Part shown: one piece after another, positions 25,942-34,687 of the stretch
How the letters are laid out: each line of letters starts with the position of its first letter
How positions within the stretch are numbered: position 1 is the first letter of the stretch
From: Flavobacterium piscinae
GTDB taxonomy: Bacteria > Bacteroidota > Bacteroidia > Flavobacteriales > Flavobacteriaceae
Assembly (NCBI RefSeq): GCF_004122145.1
Contig: NZ_SBKQ01000016.1
Span: forward strand, 1 to 64,000
Length of the DNA stretch: 64,000 nucleotides
Reading direction: 5' to 3'
The notes under the pieces: generated by a model
The model's input: only the letters and a program-made list of their open reading frames with translations
Database searches by the model: none
Told to the model about the DNA's origin: nothing
Position numbers and translations under genes: made by a program

Positions 25942-27354
25942 ATGAAAAGAACAATATTATTCTTAATCATAATATTCTCAGTTTATAACAAAGTAAACGC
26001 TCAAGAAAATCAGAATTCAAATAAGTTTATAGAGAAAACTTTATCAAACGAAATAGAGAAATTGAGGGAAGAAACAGGGATTCCTTCAATTTCAATCGCA
26101 GTAATAAAAAATGGCAATTTAGCTTGGGCAAAATCGTTTGGGTATTCAAACTTAAAACTTCAAACACCAACAACAACTTGTACAATCTATTCAACAGGCT
26201 CAACAGCTAAACCATTTTTAGCAGTTTCAATTTTACAACTTGTGGAGAAAGGAATTTTAGATTTAGATAAACCTGTAAATGATTATCTTTCCGACCCAAT
26301 TCCCTCATTTTCAAAAATTTCTAAACCAATCACACTTCGACATTTATTATCACATCAGTCAGGCATTCCCGCTTCCGCTGATTTTGTACCTTTATGGGGG
26401 AATGACCATAGGAAAACGATAAAAGAAATAGTCTCAAGCGTTAAACCTATCAGAGAACCTGAAAAACTTTACGAGTACTCTAATGATGGTTTCGTAGTTG
26501 CTGCTTTGGTTTTAGAAGAACAAACAGGAATGAGTTATGGAAATTATGTAAACACCTATATTTTAAATCCTCTTGGTTTGTCTAACATCAACTTTACTCG
26601 ACCTTCAGCAGAAATGGTAGAAGAAATGGCTCTTCCATATAAACTTGTGTATAATAAAGCATTACCGATAGAACAACTCTATTCGCAACCTTTCCCTGCT
26701 GGCGGATTAACCTACATATCGCCTTCCCAAATGTCAAAGTTTTTGATTGCTCTTTTAAATGATGGAGTTTACGAACGGAAAAAAATACTTGACCCAAATT
26801 CTATTCTCAAATTAAAGGAAACCAGTTTCGGCCACGAATATTATGGTTTAGGAATTGGTGTCGTAACAAAAAATAATAAAAAATATTGGTTTCATAGCGG
26901 ACTTCAAGAAGGCTATACTGCATCGTTCAAGTTAAATATTGACACAAAAAGTGGAGTCTATTTAATGGCAAACACAATGGCTGAACCACAGTTATCCGCT
27001 TTAACTGAATTAGCAATGGATTTGTTAGATGGAAAACGAAACGTTGAATCTATTCCTTCGTTTGCAACCAAAGAATATGAAGAAATTAGATTGACTGAAA
27101 AAGAGTTAAACAAGTTTGTTGGCACCTATAAAATAGAAGGTACAGAATTTAGTTTAATCATTGAAAAAAATGCAGAAAAACTCTATTTGTTAAACCCTTC
27201 CAATTTGAAATTTGAGATTATACCCTATGGAGAAAACAAATTTTATCTTAAAACAGAAGAAGAACATATAGAATTTAAAACTTCCGAAAATGGAGTTGAA
27301 CAAATGAAATTATACTCAAACGGTCAAGTAATATCGGCTAACAAAATAGATTAA
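25942..27354 (+). CDS. Secreted serine hydrolase, class C beta-lactamase fold
   Basis: The 470-aa product starts with signal peptide MKRTILFLIIIFSVYNKVNAQ. The beta-lactamase-like domain shows the three family motifs: STAK (Ser87-Lys90, nucleophile and general base), YSN (Tyr179-Asn181) and HSG (318-320, the KTG equivalent). Residues ~375-470 form a C-terminal beta-rich extension seen in many such hydrolases. It is periplasmic or exported and likely cleaves D-Ala peptides, esters or amides; true beta-lactamase activity cannot be assumed. The ATG lies 23 bp after the left boundary repeat, and its stop is 4 bp before the right palindromic element, a cassette-like arrangement with no promoter of its own. 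Confidence 0.88.
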   Translation: MKRTILFLIIIFSVYNKVNAQENQNSNKFIEKTLSNEIEKLREETGIPSISIAVIKNGNLAWAKSFGYSNLKLQTPTTTCTIYSTGSTAKPFLAVSILQLVEKGILDLDKPVNDYLSDPIPSFSKISKPITLRHLLSHQSGIPASADFVPLWGNDHRKTIKEIVSSVKPIREPEKLYEYSNDGFVVAALVLEEQTGMSYGNYVNTYILNPLGLSNINFTRPSAEMVEEMALPYKLVYNKALPIEQLYSQPFPAGGLTYISPSQMSKFLIALLNDGVYERKKILDPNSILKLKETSFGHEYYGLGIGVVTKNNKKYWFHSGLQEGYTASFKLNIDTKSGVYLMANTMAEPQLSALTELAMDLLDGKRNVESIPSFATKEYEEIRLTEKELNKFVGTYKIEGTEFSLIIEKNAEKLYLLNPSNLKFEIIPYGENKFYLKTEEEHIEFKTSENGVEQMKLYSNGQVISANKID

Positions 27355-27358
27355 AAAC

Positions 27359-27494
27359 GTGGCATAACAGCGTGTATAAGAAATAGCGGGTTCAGTGCTA
27401 AATCAAAGGTCAGTGCTTTTAATAAAAGTCAGTGCCAAACTGAAAGTGAAGTACTTTTTAATCCGCTACTTCTCATACACGCAAACCGTTGTGC
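27359..27494 (+). mobile_element. attC-like palindromic element between two cassette-like genes
   Basis: The outer box GTGGCATAAC (27359-27368) complements the site that precedes the upstream gene (25909-25918), as R'' complements the cassette's own R' in integrons. Long arms 27370-27389 and 27463-27482 pair at 18/20 positions. The right outer box is GTTGTGC (27488-27494). Total length is ~134 bp, within the reported attC range. The boxes fit RYYYAAC and GTTRRRY at 6 of 7 positions each. The loop carries TCAGTGC three times at 18-19 bp spacing (27392, 27410, 27429). No integrase is in the window, so recombination is unproven. Confidence 0.5.
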
Positions 27495-27519
27495 ATAATT
27501 TAAGAAAAAACAGATTTTA

Positions 27520-28287
27520 ATGAGTAATATCAGTTCAAATAGTTTATTTCATTTTACACCGAAAAAAGAATACTTGATAAGTATTTTACAGCAGACTTTT
27601 GTTCCTAGATATTGTTTCGAGGAAATTAAGTTAAGTGACGAACTTGAAAGACCTGGATTTGAATCTGCTATTCCAATGGTCTGTTTTTGTGACATATCGT
27701 TGAGTCAAATGGCAAATCATATCAAGATGTATGGAGGTTATGGATTAGGAATGACAAAAGAATGGGGAATTAGAAAAAAACTAAATCCAATAATTTATGT
27801 TAATCCGAATTCAAACATTTCAGAATCTGTAAGTCAAATGGCAGAAAATATCTATCAAGCTTTGGATAAACATTGTAGCGAAATAACCGGGAATATTTTT
27901 GATGAATATATGAACTTGTTAAACTTCCTCAAGCCATATGATGGAGATTTTAAACGAGGTAATAAAACTCATAAAAAAGTTAGGTTTTATAATGAACGTG
28001 AATGGAGATATGTTCCTAAAATCGAATTTGACTCTGAAGTAAAAAACAATCTGACCAAAGAAGAATTCTTAAATCCGACAATTCTCGAAAATGAGAACAA
28101 AAAATTATTTGAATATAGATTAGGGTTTAAACCAAGTGATATAAAATACATTTTTGTAAAAAATGAAAATGAAATACATCCTATGATGGAGGAATTGCGA
28201 AATATTAAATCTAGGTTCAGCCGTAAAGAAATAGATATTTTGACATCAAAAATTATAACTACTGAACAAATAAAAGAAGACTTTTAA
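27520..28287 (+). CDS. AbiGi-like abortive infection family protein
   Basis: The 255-aa product opens LFHFTPKKEYLISILQQTFVPRYCFEE and has IPMVCFCDISLSQMANHIKMYGGYGLGMTKEWG (~50-85), which I recognise from the AbiGi family (PF10899, putative antitoxin of the AbiG abortive-infection system). A later RFYNEREWRYVP motif also recurs in the family. No AbiGii toxin partner is adjacent, so it may act alone or be an orphan antitoxin. The ATG lies 25 bp after the right core site of the attC-like element. The identification is from memory of the family pattern; DUF2971-type proteins share some of these features. Confidence 0.65.
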   Translation: MSNISSNSLFHFTPKKEYLISILQQTFVPRYCFEEIKLSDELERPGFESAIPMVCFCDISLSQMANHIKMYGGYGLGMTKEWGIRKKLNPIIYVNPNSNISESVSQMAENIYQALDKHCSEITGNIFDEYMNLLNFLKPYDGDFKRGNKTHKKVRFYNEREWRYVPKIEFDSEVKNNLTKEEFLNPTILENENKKLFEYRLGFKPSDIKYIFVKNENEIHPMMEELRNIKSRFSRKEIDILTSKIITTEQIKEDF

Positions 28288-28622
28288 AAAACTATGCAAA
28301 ACATCAATAACCCTTCCACACCCCTCCAATACATAATCTTATAAAAATAATAAAAAAACAACCTCGTTTTTCCCGAATTTTCCGGTCTTTTAAGCGGGGT
28401 TTGATTTTGAATTGAAGTTGAAGTTGTTCAAAAAAAGAAGAATTAAAAACGTTCGTTTCGGCTTCAAAAAAGTGGTTTTTAAAAATGTTTACAGTTGCAA
28501 TTTTTTCAATGGTTTTTTATATATATTTGAGACAATGAAGCTTTTTAAAATAGTTTAAGTGATTCATTTTAAAGATTGTCTTTGTTTAAACCCAACATAT
28601 TTTAACTAATTATTTGATATTT
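28288..28622. other. 335-bp gap with an attC-end-like box and a possible promoter
   Basis: ACTATGCAAAAC (28291-28302), three bases after the preceding stop codon, matches at 10/12 the reverse complement of the core box at 27488-27499. It could be the truncated end of that cassette's own attC; no palindromic arms follow. Further on, TATATTTG (28522-28529) may be the -7 of the next gene, with TTG 24 bp upstream. No gene is seen. Confidence 0.4.
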
Positions 28623-31600
28623 ATGGTTTTACATGGTAAAAAACTAGTGCTTTTCTTTTGTTTGTTTTTTATGCAATATTCTTTTGCACAATCCAATGAA
28701 GAAAAAGTTTGGGATTTGTTGTTGCAAAATCAACGTGCTGAAGCAAGAAAGCTCTATGACAAATCATTTAAAAATTCAGATAAAAAATCGTTGGAAGTTT
28801 TTTTATTGGGTGAAATTATTGATGAAGAAAATGGAAAAATTGATTTTCAAGAGGAGTTTGTTACTCAATTTTCAAAATATGAAGACAGTAAGTATTATTT
28901 AACCCCCTTGATTAAAAAACCATTTTTGATTGATGATATTCTCGATGTAGGGTTTAATAACACAACCTATGCCAAGTTGGATATGTTGGCCTCTAATACT
29001 TTGTATGAAAAAAATCCGATGATCATTTATTATAAAGCCGTTGCTGATCGTAATCGCAGGAACTTTGATGGCTATTTGAACGGAATTAAAAAACTTAATT
29101 CATTAATGAATTGGCAACTTTGTGGCGTTTTTGAAAATTTGAATGACAGTGGAATTGATATTGAATATGAACCCGAATTTTATCCTAAAAACGACAAACT
29201 TTTTGACGGAAACAGCAATGGTCAATTAGGGTGGTATAACCCGGCCATTCCCATCAATGAAGGCTATCAAATTTTTTCCAATGAACAAGAATATGGCAAC
29301 GGAATTATGTATTCGCAACTGTTTGCTGACAATCCGGAAAATCAAACGGTGGTATTTAATTTTGGTATGAGCGGTTCACTTAAACTTTTTATAAATGATA
29401 TTGAAGTTTATGTGAATACAATTAATAAAATGTCAGACTTAAACGCATACCAAGTAAAGGTAACCTTGCCAAAAGGTATGAATCGTATTTTGGTTAAGTC
29501 GTCCATCCAATCCGGAAGTTACTTCTTTTTATCGTTAACAAACGAACAACAACAAAACATTGAAAACATCACATATCATAATACGTATAAACCGTATAAC
29601 ACATCGACGCTGTCCTCCTTGGCTGTTGAAGAATTAACTCCGGATTATGAACTGTATTTTGCTCAAAAAATAAAAGAAAATCCCAACCATGTATTCTATC
29701 AATTGATGCTGTTTGATGCCTATATGCACAATAAAAAGGTAGAGTTAGCCGAAGACATTATTCATGATCTTGATACAAAATACCCCAATTGTTCACTCAT
29801 CAAAACGCGTTTGGTAAAGCTTTACAGTTTTAAAGAGGAAGGGGCAAAAGTGAACGAAATCATTAAAAACATTGAACGCAATGATGCTGATTATTATTAC
29901 AACATTGCTGTTAAAGCCGCTGATAATAATTGGTTGACTTCCGTAAATATAACAGAGTTAGAAAGTTACAGAGATAAAGCGAAAAAATTAATCTCACCCC
30001 TTTTTTATGAGTTATACAGTATTTTGATTAATGCACGGAACTCTAAGATTGATGAAATGGTAAAAAATATTGATGCCATTTTAAGCATGTCTAACTACAG
30101 AGAATTTTATATCGTAAAATTTTCTCCCTTTTATGATACGTTAGAAAATGACAAACAAAAAACGATTGATTTGCTCGAAGAGTTAGTCAGTAAGCGAGAT
30201 AACTTTATGGCTGTTTCTAAACTAGTTGATTATTATTATGCAGCCAATAGAAAAGAGGATGTTAAGAAACTTTTATATGAACGAAGAACAAATGTTCCTT
30301 ACTTTACTTCGATTATCATGGATTATATCAATGTGCTAATTGATGAAAAAAATTATAGCGAAGCCATGAAGGAAATCGATTTGGCATTGGCACTTTATCC
30401 GTATTCCTTTCTTTTATTAGAGAAAAAAGGAATTGTTTATCATTATATGAACAACGAAAAAGAAGCAGAAAAATACATTAGAAAGTCATTGGAACACAAT
30501 GCTGAGAATGGCACTTTGCGAAAACAACTTTATGATATTAAAAAAATAAAAGATGAGATTGAAGAAATTGATGTCAAAGATAAATACGGACTCATCCGGG
30601 AGCGAAGAAACTCGGCACTAAAAAGTGATTATGGCGTAGTAACACTATTTGATCAATATATTGTTAATATTTTTCCGGAAGGAGGCATGAAATCCAAAGT
30701 AGTTCTGATTTATGAAATCACCTCGGAGAATGGGATTGATGAACTGAAAGAATACAGCCTCAACACGTATGGAGTGAATTTTATTAAAACGGAAATAGTA
30801 AAGTCCGATGGGTCTGTAGTTCCGGCTGAAAGAGGGAGTGGTGTGCTGGTTTTTTCAAACCTTAAAGTGGGCGATGTGGTTCATATAGACTATGAGGTTT
30901 ACAGTAATTCAACCGGACGCTTTTACAAAGATTTCAACATTGATTGTTATTTTACGAGTGTCTATCCTTCTGTAGAAACAATTTTTACAATTATTAACCC
31001 CTCCGATGTTACGTATCAATATAAACTATTTAATGGTGATATTAAACCGCTTGTAAAAAAATCAAATAACAAAGTATACACCACGTGGAGAAGATCAAAT
31101 GTGGAGGCAATTCCACTTCTTGAATCTTTTTCGAAACCGTATAATGATTTAACAAATACAATTCAGGTTAGCTCAATTAAATCGTGGAAAGAGATTGCTA
31201 ATTGGTATGCTGATTTGGTTAAAAAAACACTTCGTACCGATAAAGTTACCCGAGCTACATTTGATAAGCTCTTTCCAAATGGCGTTCAATCCATGAGTCA
31301 AGAACAAATTGCCCGCAAAATCTATCAATACATTTGTGATAATATTAAATACAGTTCGCTTGATTTTAGACAAAGTGGTTATGTACCTCAGAAGCCCTCA
31401 AAAACCATCACAACACAGTTAGGTGATTGCAAAGATGTGTCAACGTTATTTGTTGCCTTATCTGAATTAGCCGGAATACAATCGAACTTGGTCTTAGTTT
31501 CAACCAATGACAATAGCAATAGCGGAATGGCTCTTCCTTCAAAAAACTTTAATCATTGTATTGTAAAAACATCGTTGGATGGCAAAGACTATTTTTTGGA

Positions 31601-32381
31601 GCTGACCAATAAATATTTGCCTTTTAATTCATTACCGGTTTCCTTGTATAAAGCCAATGTATTAGTTGTTTCGTTTGATAAATCAGTAAACGAAACGGCT
31701 ACAATTACTCAAATTTCTTTTGAAAACACGATTAAAAATTACATTGAAACCAATTTAGATGTTTTTGTTACCGATGCAAAAATCAATTATGCTTTAGACT
31801 CTAAAATAAGTGGTTCAATTCAAACGTATTACAGTGAGATGTTTGACAATTCAACAACAGAAGAGGTAAGAAAAAAAGAATTGGAAGAACAATTTCAGTC
31901 ATTGATGAAAAAGACGATTACGCTAGATTCTTCCTCTTTAAAAAAGCATGATTCCAATGATGAATTCATTAATTTTTCCATGCAGTTTCAATTGAATGAA
32001 AAACTAAAAAATGTAGGTAACCTAAAATTAATCGATATTCCTTTTATCTATAATGTATATTCCCGCAATGTGATTTCGTCAGAGAGTAGAAATTACGACA
32101 TACATTACATTACGTATGAGGATAGTTTTTCCTATTTGAATACAATAACTTTTCACTTGGCTGATGGGAAAAAATTTACGGATATACCGGAGAATTTTTC
32201 AGCTAGTTTCAAAAACCATTCTTATTTATTGAGCTTTGAATTGGTTGAACCCGGAAAATTAAAAGTAACGCGAAAAGTTAACTCACCTTGGGATGATATT
32301 GTAGTGAAAGACTATCCTGAATATAAAAAATATGTAGAAGAAGTTTTAACGGCAGAAGAACAAGTTTTAGGATTTAAATAA
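28623..32381 (+). CDS. Large secreted DUF3857/transglutaminase-like protein with TPR
   Basis: The product is 1252 aa from ATG 28623 (a TTG three codons earlier is possible). The signal peptide is MVLHGKKLVLFFCLFFMQYSFAQ. Residues ~25-640 are helical with TPR-like repeats and an embedded beta-rich part (~190-320). A DUF3857 region follows (~650-850), then a transglutaminase-like core with Cys936 in LGDCKDVSTLF and His near 976 in NHCIVK. The C-terminal ~250 residues form a beta-rich domain. DUF3857-TGase proteins are common in Bacteroidetes, often of unknown substrate; the Cys-His pair suggests a thiol hydrolase or transferase in the envelope. It is preceded by a gap with a plausible -7 element and followed 16 bp later by a VOC gene. 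Confidence 0.88.
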   Translation: MVLHGKKLVLFFCLFFMQYSFAQSNEEKVWDLLLQNQRAEARKLYDKSFKNSDKKSLEVFLLGEIIDEENGKIDFQEEFVTQFSKYEDSKYYLTPLIKKPFLIDDILDVGFNNTTYAKLDMLASNTLYEKNPMIIYYKAVADRNRRNFDGYLNGIKKLNSLMNWQLCGVFENLNDSGIDIEYEPEFYPKNDKLFDGNSNGQLGWYNPAIPINEGYQIFSNEQEYGNGIMYSQLFADNPENQTVVFNFGMSGSLKLFINDIEVYVNTINKMSDLNAYQVKVTLPKGMNRILVKSSIQSGSYFFLSLTNEQQQNIENITYHNTYKPYNTSTLSSLAVEELTPDYELYFAQKIKENPNHVFYQLMLFDAYMHNKKVELAEDIIHDLDTKYPNCSLIKTRLVKLYSFKEEGAKVNEIIKNIERNDADYYYNIAVKAADNNWLTSVNITELESYRDKAKKLISPLFYELYSILINARNSKIDEMVKNIDAILSMSNYREFYIVKFSPFYDTLENDKQKTIDLLEELVSKRDNFMAVSKLVDYYYAANRKEDVKKLLYERRTNVPYFTSIIMDYINVLIDEKNYSEAMKEIDLALALYPYSFLLLEKKGIVYHYMNNEKEAEKYIRKSLEHNAENGTLRKQLYDIKKIKDEIEEIDVKDKYGLIRERRNSALKSDYGVVTLFDQYIVNIFPEGGMKSKVVLIYEITSENGIDELKEYSLNTYGVNFIKTEIVKSDGSVVPAERGSGVLVFSNLKVGDVVHIDYEVYSNSTGRFYKDFNIDCYFTSVYPSVETIFTIINPSDVTYQYKLFNGDIKPLVKKSNNKVYTTWRRSNVEAIPLLESFSKPYNDLTNTIQVSSIKSWKEIANWYADLVKKTLRTDKVTRATFDKLFPNGVQSMSQEQIARKIYQYICDNIKYSSLDFRQSGYVPQKPSKTITTQLGDCKDVSTLFVALSELAGIQSNLVLVSTNDNSNSGMALPSKNFNHCIVKTSLDGKDYFLELTNKYLPFNSLPVSLYKANVLVVSFDKSVNETATITQISFENTIKNYIETNLDVFVTDAKINYALDSKISGSIQTYYSEMFDNSTTEEVRKKELEEQFQSLMKKTITLDSSSLKKHDSNDEFINFSMQFQLNEKLKNVGNLKLIDIPFIYNVYSRNVISSESRNYDIHYITYEDSFSYLNTITFHLADGKKFTDIPENFSASFKNHSYLLSFELVEPGKLKVTRKVNSPWDDIVVKDYPEYKKYVEEVLTAEEQVLGFK

Positions 32382-32397
32382 TTTTTAATGAAATAGG

Positions 32398-32754
32398 ATG
32401 TTAATTAGTGTTCACCCCAAATTACCCATGCGTAACAAATTGGTTACCCATCAATACTACGTGGATAAACTAGGCTTTAAAGTTTTAGGTTCTGCAGAAT
32501 ATCCTGCCTATTTGATGCTAGAGAAAGAAAACATCGAGCTTCATTTTTTTCTCTTCCCGGAACTTGTTCCCGAGGAAAATTATGGTCAAGTTTATATTCG
32601 AGTAAACCGCATTGACGACTTTTATCAAACCTTGTTGGATAACAAAGTCAGGATACATCCCAATGGATTTTTAGAAAATAAACCATGGGGACAACGCGAG
32701 TTTTCACTGTTGGATCCGGATAATAATTTATTGACTTTTGGGGAAATTATTTAA
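32398..32754 (+). CDS. VOC family (glyoxalase/bleomycin-resistance-like) protein
   Basis: The 118-aa product fits one VOC module: LPMRNKLVTHQYYVDKLGFKVLG, then IELHFFLFPELVPEENYGQVYIRV, and ending PWGQREFSLLDPDNNLLTFGE. The metal-ligand pattern (His near 37, Glu at the end) resembles bleomycin-resistance-type proteins, which bind the drug as dimers, but many members have other substrates. It is 16 bp downstream of the DUF3857 gene and may be co-transcribed with it. Confidence 0.82.
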   Translation: MLISVHPKLPMRNKLVTHQYYVDKLGFKVLGSAEYPAYLMLEKENIELHFFLFPELVPEENYGQVYIRVNRIDDFYQTLLDNKVRIHPNGFLENKPWGQREFSLLDPDNNLLTFGEII

Positions 32755-32770
32755 CCAGCAATAGAATTTG

Positions 32771-32923
32771 TTAATTACTTTTTTTCAGTTTTATTAGGAT
32801 GATAAATACAATCATCAAAAGCGGAATAGAAAACACAAAGTTCAAGCCAAACCGTTTGACCATGGCAATTCCCAAAAGAATAAACAATGTAAAAGCAATT
32901 TTATATTTCAGGTGTTTAATCAA
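32771..32923 (-). CDS. Small two-span membrane protein, TTG start overlapping the upstream stop
   Basis: Fifty residues: a basic start (MIKHLKYK), a first hydrophobic helix (IAFTLFILLGIAMV), a short KRFGLN link, a second helix (FVFSIPLLMIVFIILI) and KLKKSN at the end. The TTG start overlaps the TGA stop of the maleate isomerase gene in a TTGA tetranucleotide, which would allow translational coupling. No ATG is near the N terminus, so the start is uncertain. The composition is coding-like and the gap would otherwise be empty. Function unknown. Confidence 0.45.
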   Translation of the reverse strand: MIKHLKYKIAFTLFILLGIAMVKRFGLNFVFSIPLLMIVFIILIKLKKSN

Positions 32924-33666
32924 TACTTTCCACTCAATAATTCCCCGCCAATGGTTGATTTGGCTTCAATGCCTAACTTTTTCATCATTTCATAGGTTGT
33001 GCAAACCGCAGCGGAGGTCACCGGTATACCACATTCGGCTTGAATCAAATCAATCGCTTCCAACGAAGGCATTTGCACACAAGCCGATGCCACTAATACA
33101 TCAACATCGGTTAAATCCAATTGTTTATAGATTTCCAATAAATTCATCGGGTTTTGAGCCGCTACTTCTAAATTATCGGGTATTTCCAAGGCAATACTTT
33201 CTTTTACTTTAATACCTTGGTGCTCAATATAATCCACCACTTTATCAGTGAGTGGTCGCATGTAAGGTGTAATGATTGAAATTTGTTTTGCCCCTAATAC
33301 TTTCAAGCCGTTAATCAAAGCTCCGGCAGAAGTTACAATAGGAGTAGGGAAGTCGTTGGCAATGGTTTCCTGATGCAAATTCACTTCCGATACGCAGTGA
33401 TAACCGCGACCCATACTCATGATGGCTACTAAACAAGCATAGCCCATCACATCTACATGAGCATCCGACAATTCTTGAGCACATTTCAAACTCATGGCAT
33501 CCATGGCTTCCAATTCTTCTTTGGTCACTTTTTTCATTCGCATACGGCTGGAATGAAAGGTGAATCGTTCCGGTAAAATGGTTTCCCTGGCTCTGAAAAT
33601 GGCAGGAATTTCCGTTTCCATGGTGATGTTGGAGGAGGGGACGATTTGGCCTATTTTATATTTCAT
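32920..33666 (-). CDS. Maleate cis-trans isomerase (Asp/Glu racemase superfamily)
   Basis: The product is 248 aa from ATG 33666; eight codons further upstream fall in a repeat. It has the two-cysteine plan of maleate isomerase/arylmalonate decarboxylase enzymes: Cys in MGYACLVAIMSMG (~74) and Cys in VLVASACVQMPS (~194), with the start KIGQIVPSSNITMETE. It isomerises maleate to fumarate through a covalent Cys adduct. It is downstream of the FAH hydrolase and gentisate dioxygenase genes. This fits a route in which maleylpyruvate is hydrolysed directly to maleate and pyruvate, rather than being isomerised first. Confidence 0.82.
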   Translation of the reverse strand: MKYKIGQIVPSSNITMETEIPAIFRARETILPERFTFHSSRMRMKKVTKEELEAMDAMSLKCAQELSDAHVDVMGYACLVAIMSMGRGYHCVSEVNLHQETIANDFPTPIVTSAGALINGLKVLGAKQISIITPYMRPLTDKVVDYIEHQGIKVKESIALEIPDNLEVAAQNPMNLLEIYKQLDLTDVDVLVASACVQMPSLEAIDLIQAECGIPVTSAAVCTTYEMMKKLGIEAKSTIGGELLSGKY

Positions 33667-33684
33667 TTTAGCATAATTTTTTGG

Positions 33685-33738
33685 GAACACAGATTTGAGA
33701 AATTATAATAATTGTAAAAATTTCTTAAATCTGTGTTC
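33685..33738. repeat. Inverted repeat (GAACACAGATTT family) inside the gentisate operon
   Basis: Left arm 33685-33704 pairs with right arm 33719-33738 at 19/20 positions around a 14-nt AT loop. The family recurs at 47069-47145 and, as a half copy, at about 52733-52745. It occupies the gap between the FAH and maleate isomerase genes. Confidence 0.75.
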
Positions 33739-33744
33739 AGAAAT

Positions 33745-34653
33745 TTATATTCCCTTGATGGTATTAATTATCGTTCCAATTCCCTCCACAGTCGCTTCCA
33801 CCACATCGCCATCCCATAGCCATTCTTGCGGATTACGACCGGCACCTACACCGGCAGGAGTTCCGGTAGCCATAATGTCGCCGGGTTCAAGGGTGAATAC
33901 TGTGCTCAAGTCTTCAATCAAGTCATTGATGTTGAAAAGCATAAATTTAGTATTGGAATTTTGCTTTTCCACGCCATTTACTTTTAACGATAAATTCAAG
34001 TTGTGTGGATTTGGAATTTCGTCTTTCGTGACCAAATACGGTCCCATTGGGGCAAAAGTGTCTTGTCCTTTGGAAACGATCCATTGGCCTTCACGACGGC
34101 AATCTCTCGCAGAAATGTCGTTGATTACGGTATAACCAAACACATAATCCAAGGCATTTTCTTTTGGTACATACTTACCATATTCACCAATCACGACAGC
34201 CAATTCTACTTCCCAATCCAATTGTTGGGTCAGTTTTGGGTTTAAAAGGATATTGGTATTGGTTCCGGTAACCGTTGTAGGCGGTTTTGAAAAAATGATT
34301 GGTTTTTGAGGAAGTTTTCCTGTTGTATCAAGTGTTCTTGCACTTTCGGCAACATGTTCCGTATAATTTAAACCGATCCCGATAATGTTTTTTCTTGGTC
34401 GTTGAATAGGAGCTAAAATTTCCACTTCGTCCAACGAATAACCAATTTGTTCAAAGTCGATTTCACGGGTTTCTTTGATCATTTCGGTAATTTCTTCGAT
34501 GATTTCGAATCCTAAATCGATTAAATCCAACATATCAATTGGAAGAGGAAAATTGGATATTTCTCCAAAATCTTCCATGTCGATGATGAGGTTGTGGTGC
34601 AAAAAGCCTAAGCGAGGTTCGGTATTTTTTGTTTTGTAGGTGAGTAGTTTCAT
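33745..34653 (-). CDS. Fumarylacetoacetate hydrolase family protein (probable maleyl/fumarylpyruvate hydrolase)
   Basis: The 302-aa product has an N-terminal cap and a C-terminal FAH fold: IGIGLNYTEHVAES, PIIFSKPPTTVTG, the metal ligands in LDWEVELAVVIG (Glu-x-Glu) and later GYTVINDISARDCRREGQWIVSKGQDTFAPMGPYLV with Asp, plus GDIMATGTPAGVG. The family cleaves C-C bonds of acylpyruvates. Placed 34 bp after gentisate dioxygenase and next to maleate isomerase, it most likely hydrolyses maleylpyruvate or fumarylpyruvate to pyruvate plus maleate or fumarate. Both gaps around it contain dispersed repeats. Confidence 0.88.
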   Translation of the reverse strand: MKLLTYKTKNTEPRLGFLHHNLIIDMEDFGEISNFPLPIDMLDLIDLGFEIIEEITEMIKETREIDFEQIGYSLDEVEILAPIQRPRKNIIGIGLNYTEHVAESARTLDTTGKLPQKPIIFSKPPTTVTGTNTNILLNPKLTQQLDWEVELAVVIGEYGKYVPKENALDYVFGYTVINDISARDCRREGQWIVSKGQDTFAPMGPYLVTKDEIPNPHNLNLSLKVNGVEKQNSNTKFMLFNINDLIEDLSTVFTLEPGDIMATGTPAGVGAGRNPQEWLWDGDVVEATVEGIGTIINTIKGI

Positions 34654-34660
34654 ATTTTTT

Positions 34661-34686
34661 CACTCAAAGTTGCAAAGACGCAAACT
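34661..34686. repeat. Short repeat CAAAG-TGCAAAGACGCAAA
   Basis: A ~20-bp motif (GCAAAGACGCAA) fills the 34-bp gap between the dioxygenase and FAH genes. It recurs at 52068-52090 in the gap after the salicylyl-CoA hydroxylase start. No hairpin is obvious. Confidence 0.6.
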
Positions 34687-34687
34687 T

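Noticed and set aside
25942..27354. Acquired beta-lactamase resistance gene
   Set aside because: The STAK, YSN and HSG motifs fit the broad serine hydrolase family, most of which do not hydrolyse beta-lactams; the HSG form and C-terminal extension argue against a classical AmpC.
28355..28410. Terminator in the gap before the DUF3857 gene
   Set aside because: The C- and G-rich stretches do not form a convincing stem followed by a T run.
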